Positions 8,481 through 16,481 of a stretch of 64,000 nucleotides of DNA are shown one piece after another. The notes below the pieces were generated by a model. It worked only from the letters and a program-made list of their open reading frames with translations. It was not told where the DNA came from and made no database searches. The stretch comes from CAVYGN01 sp963796325. Its GTDB lineage: Bacteria > Spirochaetota > Brevinematia > Brevinematales > JAOACQ01. Numbering within the stretch: position 1 is the stretch's first letter; the number at the start of each line of letters is the position of its first letter. A program made the position numbers and the translations under genes. The DNA lies in NCBI GenBank assembly GCA_963796325.1, contig CAWCLF010000001.1, forward strand, positions 2,418,001 to 2,482,000. The letters are read 5' to 3'.

Positions 8481-9512
8481 ATGACAATTAAAGAGATAGC
8501 CAGGATCGCCAATGTTTCCATCGGCACTGTCGACCGGGTTATGCATGGAAGGGGAAGAGTATCGCGCAAGACATCCGATCTGATTAAAGGTCTGATAAAA
8601 GAATCCGGGTATAAACCCAACATTTTCGGAAGGCGTCTTTCGCTTTCCAAGGAATTTACTTTCGCAGTCCTTATGCCCAGGCTGCACCAGGATTCAAAGT
8701 ACTGGGAGATATCTGCAAAAGGTATAGAACAGGCTCACGAGGAACTGAAAGCTTATAAAATAAAACTTAAGTATTTTTTCTATGACAGGTATTCCGACGC
8801 ATCGGTAAAAAAGGAGATCGAAAAGATCGAAAAGGCCGGTATAGACGGGCTTCTGGTAGCCCCCGTCCTTCACAGGCCGATAAAAAGGTTTCTTCTGTCT
8901 ATAACGGACAGCATCCCTTATGTCCTTTTCAATGCCAATATCCCTGACTCGAAAGCGATATGTTATATAGGCCAGGATTCCTTTCAGAGCGGCGTTCTTT
9001 CTGCAAAAATAATGAAAATGATGATTTGCGGGAAGGGCAGCCTGGCGGTGATCCTGGCGGCCCCGGACGACTACCATATAATCGAAAGAGCGGATGGATT
9101 TTATTCTTATTTTGAAGATTCGAAAGACTTTGAAATAAAATCGTTCTCGATGGGGCCCTGCACAAAGGAATCATTTTACGTAATGATGAGAAATATCCTG
9201 AAAGAAGAGAAGGACCTTAAGGGTATTTTTGTGGCTAATGCGGCTACTCATTACGCGGCTGAATATTTAAAAGAGCATGGCGCAGGCAGGAAAATATGCC
9301 TCCTGGGCTACGACCTTATCGAGGAAAATATTAAATACCTTAAAGAAGGGATTATTGATTTTATTATAAGCCAGAAGGCGGAAATGCAGGGTTATAAAGG
9401 ATTGCTGACCCTTTACAGAAGCGTGGTTCTGCAGGAAATCTGCGAGAAGCATATAATGATGCCCCTGGATATAATAACAAAGGAAAATTTAATTTATTAC
9501 CAGAAATATTAA
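8481..9512 (+). CDS. LacI-family transcriptional regulator of the arabinose locus
   Basis: The 343-aa product has an N-terminal LacI helix-turn-helix (TIKEIARIANVSIGTVDRVMHGRGRVS, residues 2-28) with a hinge near residues 45-58. A periplasmic-binding-protein-like sensor domain follows, starting FTFAVLMPRLHQDSKYW. It probably represses the downstream catabolic genes and dissociates when a pentose binds; the ligand is inferred from the neighbours. The gene ends 43 nt before the kinase start. Exact copies of an operator-like sequence flank it, fitting autoregulation. The ribosome-binding site is weak (AAGG 4 nt before ATG). Confidence 0.9.
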   Translation: MTIKEIARIANVSIGTVDRVMHGRGRVSRKTSDLIKGLIKESGYKPNIFGRRLSLSKEFTFAVLMPRLHQDSKYWEISAKGIEQAHEELKAYKIKLKYFFYDRYSDASVKKEIEKIEKAGIDGLLVAPVLHRPIKRFLLSITDSIPYVLFNANIPDSKAICYIGQDSFQSGVLSAKIMKMMICGKGSLAVILAAPDDYHIIERADGFYSYFEDSKDFEIKSFSMGPCTKESFYVMMRNILKEEKDLKGIFVANAATHYAAEYLKEHGAGRKICLLGYDLIEENIKYLKEGIIDFIISQKAEMQGYKGLLTLYRSVVLQEICEKHIMMPLDIITKENLIYYQKY

Positions 9513-9523
9513 TTTTTAACTTC

Positions 9524-9538
9524 TGCGTGTACGTTAAC
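9524..9538 (+). promoter_or_regulatory. Operator-like motif, copy 2, directly before araB
   Basis: This is identical to 8392-8406 over 15 bases. It sits between the regulator stop and the kinase start, only 17 nt before the preferred ATG at 9556. No separate promoter is visible between the genes, so binding here could act as a roadblock or make a loop with copy 1, about 1.13 kb away. Confidence 0.65.
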
Positions 9539-9555
9539 CTATGGATGGTTTATAT

Positions 9556-11226
9556 ATGAAGACCGGCGGTTATGTCATTGGCGTGGATTTCGGGACTGAT
9601 TCTGTAAGGTCCGTGATTATCGATACGGAAAACGGATCTGAAGTATCCAGCCATGTCAGCTTTTATCAGCGCTGGAAAGAGGGCAAGTATTGCGATCCCG
9701 CAAAGAATTCATTCAGGCAGCATCCGCTCGATTACATCGAGGGCCTGCAGGAATCAGTCAGGGAAGCCCTTAAAAAAGCACCGAAGGGAGTGTCAGGCAG
9801 GGTATGCGGCATTTCAGCGGATACTACCGGTTCGACTCCGGTTGCGGTGGATCAAAATGGCACTCCGCTTTCTCTTACCGACGGGTTCCAGGATAATCCC
9901 AACGCCATGTTTATATTGTGGAAGGATCACACAGCTATTGCAGAGGCCGAAAGGATAAACAATGTTTCAAAAAACTGGGGCGGCATTGATTATACCAAAT
10001 ATGAGGGAGGGGTTTATTCATCGGAATGGTTCTGGTCGAAGATACTGCACATAATGAGTATAGATAACGGCTTAAGGGAAAAGGTTTTCTCGTGGGTTGA
10101 GCATTGCGACTGGATAACCGCGCTGCTTACCGGGAAAACCGATCCGCTGACCATGATGAGAAGCCGGTGCGCTGCCGGGCATAAAGCCATGTGGCATGAA
10201 GATTTTAACGGTCTTCCTCCGGAAAACTATTTAACAGCCATTGATCCTGTGCTGCAGGGTTTAAGGGAAAGGTTATACTCGGCGACATACACAAGCGACG
10301 TCAGGGCGGGTTTTCTATGCAGGGAATGGGCCGAAAAGCTCGGGTTAAGCGAGGAAGTCGCAGTGGGCGTCGGAGCCTTCGACGCTCATATGGGCGCTGT
10401 CGGCGGGGAAATTGAACCCTATGTGCTGTCAAAAGTTATGGGAACATCAACCTGCGATATCCTTGTTGCTCCTTTGGAAGAGCTGAAAAATAAATTGATC
10501 GGGGGAATCTGCGGCCAGGTCGACGGTTCGGTAATTCCCGGCATGCTTGGAATGGAAGCCGGGCAGTCGGCATTCGGCGATGTCTACGCCTGGTTCCGGG
10601 ATATTGTTATGTGGCCGTTCGAAACGATCCTCCAAGAAAGCAGCATAATAGATAAAAAATCAATGGGAGCTCTTCTATACGATCTGTCGCATAAAATCAT
10701 CCCAAGGCTTTCAGAGGAAGCGGCGGATATGCCAATAGGAGAGACTGGAATAACCGCTCTTGACTGGTTTAACGGCAGAAGAACTCCCGATGCCGACCAG
10801 GCTTTAAAAAGCGCTATAACTGGTTTAAATTTAGGCAGCAGCGCTCCAGGCATATTTAAAGCGCTTGTTGAAGCCACAGCCTTCGGTTCGAAGAAAATTG
10901 CCGACAGGTTCATAGCCGAAGGAGTACCTATCGAAGGCGTTATCGCTCTGGGCGGAGTCGCCAAAAAATCGCCTTTCGTTATGCAGGTTTTGGCTGATGT
11001 TTTAAACATGCCGATCAGGGTTGCAAGATCCGGACAGGCGGTAGCGCTTGGAGCCGCTATGTTTGCGGCAGTGGCGGCAGGAGTTTATAAAAAGGTTGAA
11101 GACGCGCAGAAGGCAATGGGAAACGGTTTCGAGAGCGAATACCGGCCGGTAACCGGCAATGCCGAAAAGTACGCGAAATTATATGAAGGATATTCGGCGC
11201 TGGCCGGATTCATGGACACATATTAA
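9556..11226 (+). CDS. araB: L-ribulokinase (FGGY family)
   Basis: The product is about 556 aa, the usual ribulokinase length. It begins with the FGGY phosphate loop GVDFGTDSVRSVIID and has the C-terminal ATP-binding signature GGVAKKSPFVMQVLADVL. Family role: ATP-dependent phosphorylation of L-ribulose to L-ribulose 5-phosphate in the cytoplasm. The ATG at 9556 is preferred to 9541 because GGATGG precedes it and the protein then starts near the conserved motif. The 4-epimerase gene starts 13 nt after its stop. Context with araD, araA and a pentose-type transporter supports ribulokinase over other FGGY kinases. Confidence 0.92.
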   Translation: MKTGGYVIGVDFGTDSVRSVIIDTENGSEVSSHVSFYQRWKEGKYCDPAKNSFRQHPLDYIEGLQESVREALKKAPKGVSGRVCGISADTTGSTPVAVDQNGTPLSLTDGFQDNPNAMFILWKDHTAIAEAERINNVSKNWGGIDYTKYEGGVYSSEWFWSKILHIMSIDNGLREKVFSWVEHCDWITALLTGKTDPLTMMRSRCAAGHKAMWHEDFNGLPPENYLTAIDPVLQGLRERLYSATYTSDVRAGFLCREWAEKLGLSEEVAVGVGAFDAHMGAVGGEIEPYVLSKVMGTSTCDILVAPLEELKNKLIGGICGQVDGSVIPGMLGMEAGQSAFGDVYAWFRDIVMWPFETILQESSIIDKKSMGALLYDLSHKIIPRLSEEAADMPIGETGITALDWFNGRRTPDADQALKSAITGLNLGSSAPGIFKALVEATAFGSKKIADRFIAEGVPIEGVIALGGVAKKSPFVMQVLADVLNMPIRVARSGQAVALGAAMFAAVAAGVYKKVEDAQKAMGNGFESEYRPVTGNAEKYAKLYEGYSALAGFMDTY

Positions 11227-11239
11227 TAAGAGGTAGCGG

Positions 11240-11935
11240 ATGACGGAAACTTTTAAGGAAATTAAAGAAAGGGCATGGGAATGCAATATGGGCCTGTTAA
11301 AAAACAAGCTTGTAAAATTTACATTCGGCAATGTCAGCGCTCTGGATAAAGGCAGGGGAGTTTTCGCTATAAAGCCCAGCGGCTTTCCATACGAAGATCT
11401 TAAGCCGGATGATATGGCGGTTGTAGATCTGGACAATAACATGGTAGAAGGCTCTCACCGTTTCTCATCCGACACGAAAACCCATTCCCTTCTTTACAGG
11501 AATTTTCCGGATATCGAAGGTATAGTCCATACTCATTCGACATACAGCGTTGCATGGGCGCAGGCGGTCAAACCGATCCCGGTTCTGGGAACGACCCATG
11601 CCGATGTTACGCCTCATGACATTCCCTGCACAAAAATTATGAGCGATGAAATGATTAAGGGCGATTATGAGGAACAAACAGGCAGGCAGATCCTGGAAGC
11701 ATTCAAGGATATTTCATATAAAGAAATAGAAATGGTTTTGGTGGCCTGTCATGGATCTTTTACCTGGGGTAAAACGCCCGAGATTGCCCTGTATAACAGT
11801 GTAATGCTTGAAGAAATTGCGAAAACAGCTTTTCTTACACTCGCTATAAATCCTGGTACTCGAAGGCTCAAACAAACCCTGATAGAGAAACACTACCTTA
11901 GAAAGCATGGAAAGGATGCATATTATGGACAGTAA
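11240..11935 (+). CDS. araD: L-ribulose-5-phosphate 4-epimerase
   Basis: The 231-aa product matches the class II aldolase/epimerase fold. The zinc ligands are visible in IEGIVHTHSTYSVAWAQ and VLVACHGSFTWG. The N-terminal part has the substrate-binding GNVSALDKGRGVFAIKPSG and the Asp-Asp of DLDNNMVEG. It converts L-ribulose 5-phosphate to D-xylulose 5-phosphate, feeding the pentose phosphate pathway. AGAGGTAGCGG lies just upstream of the ATG, and it follows araB by 13 nt, so they share a transcript. Confidence 0.94.
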   Translation: MTETFKEIKERAWECNMGLLKNKLVKFTFGNVSALDKGRGVFAIKPSGFPYEDLKPDDMAVVDLDNNMVEGSHRFSSDTKTHSLLYRNFPDIEGIVHTHSTYSVAWAQAVKPIPVLGTTHADVTPHDIPCTKIMSDEMIKGDYEEQTGRQILEAFKDISYKEIEMVLVACHGSFTWGKTPEIALYNSVMLEEIAKTAFLTLAINPGTRRLKQTLIEKHYLRKHGKDAYYGQ

Positions 11936-12028
11936 TAAACTTTGCCGGGCCAAAGGTAAGGTTATTGGGAGTGCCCGTCATTTATATCTTGTTTTCATTT
12001 TATAGCCGGTAAAAAAGGAGGAGAAAGT

Positions 12029-12661
12029 ATGGAGAAGTTTCGTGGAAGTATCTGTTCTATATTATTTGCCGCTGCAGCCTTAATAGTTTTATCTAATTCT
12101 TATGCGGCTGCGGCTCTGAAAGTGGTAGGTTTATATTCCGAGACGGATGCAGGGCATGTCGAAATCCAGAAGGGCGGAAAATGGAAAGCTGTAAGCGTGG
12201 GTGATAAAATCCCTCTTACCGCCGTTATCAGGATCACGGTAGACAGGGATTGGGTCGAACTGAGCCCCGACGATAATCCCAACGCGGTTTATGAAATCGA
12301 CGGAAGTTCTTCCGGAACCGTTATCAAGAAAATATCCGACCTCTCGAAGCAGAAAGCAAAGGTCATAAGTTTTCCGAAAAAGGGAGGCAAAGAAGCAAAA
12401 ATGTATTCGGGAACTGTAGTGGTTATGCAGTATCTCGGCAGGCAATTTTACAGGGTGAATGACGACTCCAGATGGGTTGAATTAAAATACGGAGATAAAC
12501 TGGACAAGGGGGGAACGGTTAATATCATAGGTATTAACAATACTCTCAGTGTTGCATATCCGAACGGGGAAATTTCAAACATAATAGGTCCCATAAGGTT
12601 TAAAGTGGAAAAACTCTTTTCGGGGCAGAACCTTTATAAATACCTTAATGTAACTGAATAA
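12029..12661 (+). CDS. Secreted protein with two related domains, unknown function
   Basis: The 210-aa product has a clear signal peptide (hydrophobic ILFAAAALIVLSNSYAAAA, cleavage near residue 29) and is periplasmic or surface-exposed. It seems to contain an internal duplication. GKWKAVSVGDKIPLTAVIRI (about 51-70) lines up with SRWVELKYGDKLDKGGTVNI (about 147-166), each followed by a short beta-rich stretch. The style resembles FecR-type or SH3-like beta domains, but I cannot name a family. GGAGGAG lies 8 nt before the ATG. It lies between araD and the sugar-binding protein, so a role linked to sugar sensing or uptake is possible but unproven. Confidence 0.75.
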   Translation: MEKFRGSICSILFAAAALIVLSNSYAAAALKVVGLYSETDAGHVEIQKGGKWKAVSVGDKIPLTAVIRITVDRDWVELSPDDNPNAVYEIDGSSSGTVIKKISDLSKQKAKVISFPKKGGKEAKMYSGTVVVMQYLGRQFYRVNDDSRWVELKYGDKLDKGGTVNIIGINNTLSVAYPNGEISNIIGPIRFKVEKLFSGQNLYKYLNVTE

Positions 12662-12707
12662 TGAATTACAGATCCTGTTTAATGAAACAGTATGAAAAAT
12701 AAAAAAT

Positions 12708-12724
12708 AGGAGGTCTTTATGTAG
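12708..12724 (+). other. Start-stop mini-ORF (AGGAGG-N5-ATG-TAG) in the leader of the binding-protein gene
   Basis: A full Shine-Dalgarno AGGAGG (12708-12713) with good spacing precedes ATG (12719-12721), immediately followed by TAG and then TAA. No protein can be made beyond Met. The real gene starts at 12842 with its own AAGGAGG. This could be a ribosome-parking leader element or the relic of a lost gene. Confidence 0.55.
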
Positions 12725-12763
12725 TAAAATTTCAGGTGAAAAGCAACTGCGGATAAACCGGAA

Positions 12764-12802
12764 CTTTTCTTTATTAATTATCCTGTCATTAATAAGGAAA
12801 AG
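12764..12802 (+). promoter_or_regulatory. 15-bp leader hairpin upstream of the sugar-binding-protein gene
   Basis: The arms CTTTTCTTTATTAAT (12764-12778) and ATTAATAAGGAAAAG (12788-12802) pair over 15 bp with one G-U and a 9-nt loop. No T tract follows, so it is not a simple terminator. It lies between the mini-ORF and the true start. Confidence 0.65.
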
Positions 12803-12841
12803 AGATCGTTAAGACAGGTGGTTTAAGTAAAGGAGGATATT

Positions 12842-13816
12842 ATGAGGAAGTTGATTGTTGGTCTTACGTTATTGTTATTGGGTTTCATTGTTCTCAGTTC
12901 AAACGCTTTTGGAGACAAAAAGAAGATCGTTATGGGATTTTCACAACTTGGTGCCGAAAGCGAATGGAGGGTGGCTTGCACCCGTTCTATTCAGCAATCC
13001 GCAAAGGATTTCGGGATTGAACTGATCTTCTCGGACGCCCAGCAGAAACAGCAGAACCAGATAGCGGCAATCAGGTCTTTTATAGCAAGAAAGGTCGATG
13101 TGATCGGAATGACCTGTATTGTCGAATCAGGATGGGGACCTGTCCTGAGGGAAGCGAAAGCTGCGCATATTCCTATAATAATGATCGACAGGGGCAGCGA
13201 TGAAAAAGATACGTCGCTCTGGACGACCCTTATAGGATCGGATTTCGTTGCTGAAGGCGAGAAAACGGCGAAATGGCTCGGCACTTATTTAAAGTCGAAA
13301 GGGATTGACGACGGCAAAAAACAGATCAATATAGATGAACTTCAGGGTACTGTGGGCTCGGCTCCTGCTATAGACCGCAAAAAAGGATTTGAAAAAGTTA
13401 TGAACGCCGAACATCCCAACTGGAAAATCGTACGGTCCCAGTCCGGCAATTTCACGGACGCCGAGGGTAAGGCAGTTATGCAGGCATTCCTGAAAGCCGA
13501 TAAGAAAGTGCAGGTCCTGTTTGCACATAACGATCAGATGGCTTTAGGCGCTATACAGGCGATCGAAGAAGCCGGCCTTAAACCCGGCAAGGATATTACT
13601 ATCGTTTCGATTGACGGAGTAAAGGGAGCGTTCGTGGCTATGATGGCCGGGAAATTAAACGCCAGCATCGAATGCAACCCGCTTCTCGGACCCCAGTTGA
13701 TGCAGGCTGCTATAGATCTTATGGACGGGAAAACCCTGCCCAAATATATTCCCACTATCGAAGGCGTATTCGACGAAACTACAGCAGCAACCGCTTTTCC
13801 GACCAGGCAATATTGA
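12842..13816 (+). CDS. Sugar ABC transporter substrate-binding protein, YtfQ type
   Basis: The 324-aa product has a signal peptide (LIVGLTLLLLGFIVLSSNAFG) and a type I periplasmic-binding fold. Strings typical of YtfQ are present: GFSQLGAESEWRVA, DAQQKQQNQIAAIRSF, ELQGTVGSAPAIDRKKGF and AHNDQMALGAIQAIEEAGLKPGKDI. In E. coli, YtfQ binds galactofuranose; with araBAD around it, an L-arabinose-type furanose is the likely ligand here (inference). It delivers sugar to the ATPase and two permeases downstream. AAAGGAGGATATT precedes the ATG. Hairpins lie before and after the gene, as is common for highly expressed binding-protein genes. Confidence 0.92.
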   Translation: MRKLIVGLTLLLLGFIVLSSNAFGDKKKIVMGFSQLGAESEWRVACTRSIQQSAKDFGIELIFSDAQQKQQNQIAAIRSFIARKVDVIGMTCIVESGWGPVLREAKAAHIPIIMIDRGSDEKDTSLWTTLIGSDFVAEGEKTAKWLGTYLKSKGIDDGKKQINIDELQGTVGSAPAIDRKKGFEKVMNAEHPNWKIVRSQSGNFTDAEGKAVMQAFLKADKKVQVLFAHNDQMALGAIQAIEEAGLKPGKDITIVSIDGVKGAFVAMMAGKLNASIECNPLLGPQLMQAAIDLMDGKTLPKYIPTIEGVFDETTAATAFPTRQY

Positions 13817-13828
13817 TTTAAGCTGACC

Positions 13829-13859
13829 GATAACCGTCCCGCTATGCGGGATGGTTATC
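13829..13859 (+). promoter_or_regulatory. Intercistronic hairpin after the binding-protein gene
   Basis: GATAACCGTCCCGC and GCGGGATGGTTATC form a 14-bp stem with one G-U and a 3-nt loop, 12 nt after the stop. Only TCTATTACT follows, so termination would be partial. Such hairpins often stabilise binding-protein mRNA relative to the transporter mRNA. Confidence 0.7.
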
Positions 13860-13887
13860 TCTATTACTAACATGAGGAGGTTTCGAA

Positions 13888-15429
13888 ATGGAGGGAAAAA
13901 ACATTCGCCCCATACTTGAAATGAACGATATAAATAAAACATTTCCCGGAGTAAAAGCGCTGTCCGGAGTTTATTTCAGGTTATACAAGGGCGAAGTTCA
14001 CGCCCTGATGGGCCAAAACGGAGCGGGAAAGTCCACCCTGATAAAAGTTATCACCGGCGTAAACAGGCAGGATTCAGGAGAAATATTTTTAGAAGGAAAA
14101 CCTGTAAGACCCGATTCGCCGCTCGATGCCCAGAAATTCGGAATAAGCACGGTATATCAGGAAATCAATCTGTGTCCTAATTTATCCGTAGCTGAGAATA
14201 TTTATATCGGCAGGCAGCCGACAAAATTCGGATCGATCGACTGGAAAAAAATGAAAGAAAAATCTGAAAAAATATTGAGTTCGTTAAATGTCTCGATCGA
14301 CGTAACGCAGCTGTTATCCTCTTATTCGGTTGCGATACAGCAGATGGTGGCGATCGCCCGTGTATTGGATATTTCGGCAAAAATACTGATCCTTGACGAA
14401 CCTACATCAAGCCTTGATGAAAAAGAAGCGCAGCTTTTATTTAAAGTCCTCCGGAAATTAAGGGATGAGGGACTGGCAATACTGTTTGTAACGCATTTTT
14501 TAGACCAGGCATATGAAATTTCCGACCGCATTACTATTCTTAAAAACGGGAATAAAGAGGGGGAATATTTTACCAGGGACCTGCCGAAGGTTGAACTGAT
14601 CTCAAAGATGCTCGGCAAGGAACTTTCCGAATTCAGCTATTCGCAAAGGGAAACGGTTAAGAAAGCGGAAACGGCCGGGAAATCTCCGAAAGATAAAAAA
14701 ATAATGTTAAAAACCGAAAAGCTTTCACGCAAAGGCTCGATCGCTCCTATTGACCTTGAAATCAACAGCGGAGAGATACTCGGTTTTGCAGGGCTTCTCG
14801 GTTCGGGAAGAACTGAAACCGCAAGGCTTCTTTTCGGCATTGATAAAGCCGAACAGGGCGATATATACATTAAAGGAAATAAAATGACCCTGAACAGGCC
14901 TTCCAATGCGATAAATGCCGGTTTGGGATTTTGTCCGGAAGACAGGAAAATCGAAGGAGTCATAGACGAACTTTCAGTAAGGGAAAACATCATTTTAGCC
15001 CTGCAGGGGAAAAACGGAATATTTAAAAATATACCATTAAAAAAACAGCAGGAAATAGCTGAAAATTTAATAAAAATGCTGGATATCAAAACTACCGGAA
15101 CTGAGCAGGAAACAAGAAGATTATCAGGCGGTAACCAGCAGAAAGTGATGCTCGCAAGATGGCTTGCAACCAATCCCGATATACTTATCCTGGACGAACC
15201 TACACGCGGAATAGATGTTGGCGCGAAATTGGAGGTAATGGAGCTTGTCCTTAACCTGGCAAAAAAGGGCATGGCATTATTGTTCATTTCATCTGAGATA
15301 GACGAGGTAGTCAGGTGCAGCAATAAAGTCGACGTATTCAAAGACAGGGAAAAAATAAACGAGCTGACAGGGGAGGATATTGATGTAAACAGGATAATGC
15401 ATATTATAGCCGGAGGTAATAAATTATGA
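13888..15429 (+). CDS. Sugar ABC transporter ATPase with two ABC domains, YtfR/RbsA type
   Basis: The 513-aa product has two ABC modules. The first carries Walker A GQNGAGKST and Walker B ILILDEPTSSLD. The second has the family's typical degenerate P-loop GLLGSGRTE, the signature LSGGNQQKVMLARW and ILILDEPTRGIDVG. It powers uptake of the sugar bound by the YtfQ-like protein, at the inner face of the membrane. GAGGAGG lies 8 nt before the ATG. The stop codon overlaps the start of the next permease gene by 4 nt, indicating translational coupling. Confidence 0.94.
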   Translation: MEGKNIRPILEMNDINKTFPGVKALSGVYFRLYKGEVHALMGQNGAGKSTLIKVITGVNRQDSGEIFLEGKPVRPDSPLDAQKFGISTVYQEINLCPNLSVAENIYIGRQPTKFGSIDWKKMKEKSEKILSSLNVSIDVTQLLSSYSVAIQQMVAIARVLDISAKILILDEPTSSLDEKEAQLLFKVLRKLRDEGLAILFVTHFLDQAYEISDRITILKNGNKEGEYFTRDLPKVELISKMLGKELSEFSYSQRETVKKAETAGKSPKDKKIMLKTEKLSRKGSIAPIDLEINSGEILGFAGLLGSGRTETARLLFGIDKAEQGDIYIKGNKMTLNRPSNAINAGLGFCPEDRKIEGVIDELSVRENIILALQGKNGIFKNIPLKKQQEIAENLIKMLDIKTTGTEQETRRLSGGNQQKVMLARWLATNPDILILDEPTRGIDVGAKLEVMELVLNLAKKGMALLFISSEIDEVVRCSNKVDVFKDREKINELTGEDIDVNRIMHIIAGGNKL

Positions 15430-16481
15430 CCGCAATTGCTGGTTTATGGAAGAAATTTGCGTCATCAAGGATATTCTGGCCTATTGCCGCCCTGGCTTTC
15501 TTCTTACTGTTTAATCTGATCATCAAGGCGGATTTCTTCAGCATCGAGATAAAGGAGGGACATCTATACGGCAATATCATCGATATTATAAAAAACTCCA
15601 TCCCCATTATGCTGATATCGATAGGGCTGACCCTGGTGATCGCCACAAAGGGAATAGATATTTCAGTAGGTTCGCTGGTTGCAATCTCGTCCGCTACGGT
15701 AGCGGTAATGATTGGAGGCAACCTTGTAATGGTTAACGGCCATCAGGAATTCGTCACATTATTCCCGATGTCGGTGGCAATAATCGGGGCTCTTTTAGTG
15801 ACCTCCGTTGCGGGCATGTGGAACGGCATGCTTGTATCGCGTGTCGGCATACAGCCTATTATCGCCACTCTGATATTATTCATAGCGGGGCGGGGAATTG
15901 CCCAGCTTATTACGACCGGCCAGATCGTTTACCTTTACTATGAACCTTTCTTTTACATCGGCAACGGATACCTGTTCGGTCTTCCGTTTTCCCTTTACAT
16001 AGTAGCTTTTGTCCTGGCTGTCACTCTTATAATAGTGAGGAAAACCGCTATCGGTATGTTTATCGAATCCGTAGGTATAAATCCGACGGCATCCCATCTT
16101 TCGGGGATTAACGCTAAAAATATTATTTTCTGGTGCTATGTTTTTTGCGGATTTTGTTCGGGAATAGCAGGACTGGTTGTCTGCTCGAACATTAAAAGCG
16201 CCGATGGAAACAACGCAGGTCTTTTAATGGAGCTGGATGCGATCCTGGCCGTCGTTTTAGGAGGGACATCCTTAAGGGGAGGCAAATTTTATCTCATGGG
16301 CAGTATAATCGGCGCCCTGATCATTCAGACTTTGTCTGTAACAATCTGGTCGTTTAACGTTCCTCCGCAGATAGCGCTTGTCGTGAAGGCGATTGTAATA
16401 TATATAATATGCCTTCTGCAGTCCGGCATATTCCGGAAGGTGCTGTTCAGAATGATCGGGGGCAGGGAGAAAGCGTCATGA
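15426..16481 (+). CDS. Sugar ABC transporter permease, YtfT type
   Basis: The 351-aa product is an integral membrane protein with about ten hydrophobic segments and the branched-chain/ribose-type permease motif (IGLTLVIATKGIDISVGSLVAISS; VLGGTSLRGGKFYLMGSIIGAL). It forms half of the membrane channel with the following permease. The ATGA overlaps with the ATPase gene upstream (15426-15429) and the next gene downstream (16478-16481) show a tight operon. GGAGG lies just before the ATG. Confidence 0.92.
   Translation: MTAIAGLWKKFASSRIFWPIAALAFFLLFNLIIKADFFSIEIKEGHLYGNIIDIIKNSIPIMLISIGLTLVIATKGIDISVGSLVAISSATVAVMIGGNLVMVNGHQEFVTLFPMSVAIIGALLVTSVAGMWNGMLVSRVGIQPIIATLILFIAGRGIAQLITTGQIVYLYYEPFFYIGNGYLFGLPFSLYIVAFVLAVTLIIVRKTAIGMFIESVGINPTASHLSGINAKNIIFWCYVFCGFCSGIAGLVVCSNIKSADGNNAGLLMELDAILAVVLGGTSLRGGKFYLMGSIIGALIIQTLSVTIWSFNVPPQIALVVKAIVIYIICLLQSGIFRKVLFRMIGGREKAS

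Noticed and set aside
9541..9555. ATG 9541 as the araB start
   Set aside because: It follows the operator directly without a ribosome-binding site; ATG 9556 is better placed before the conserved N-terminal motif.
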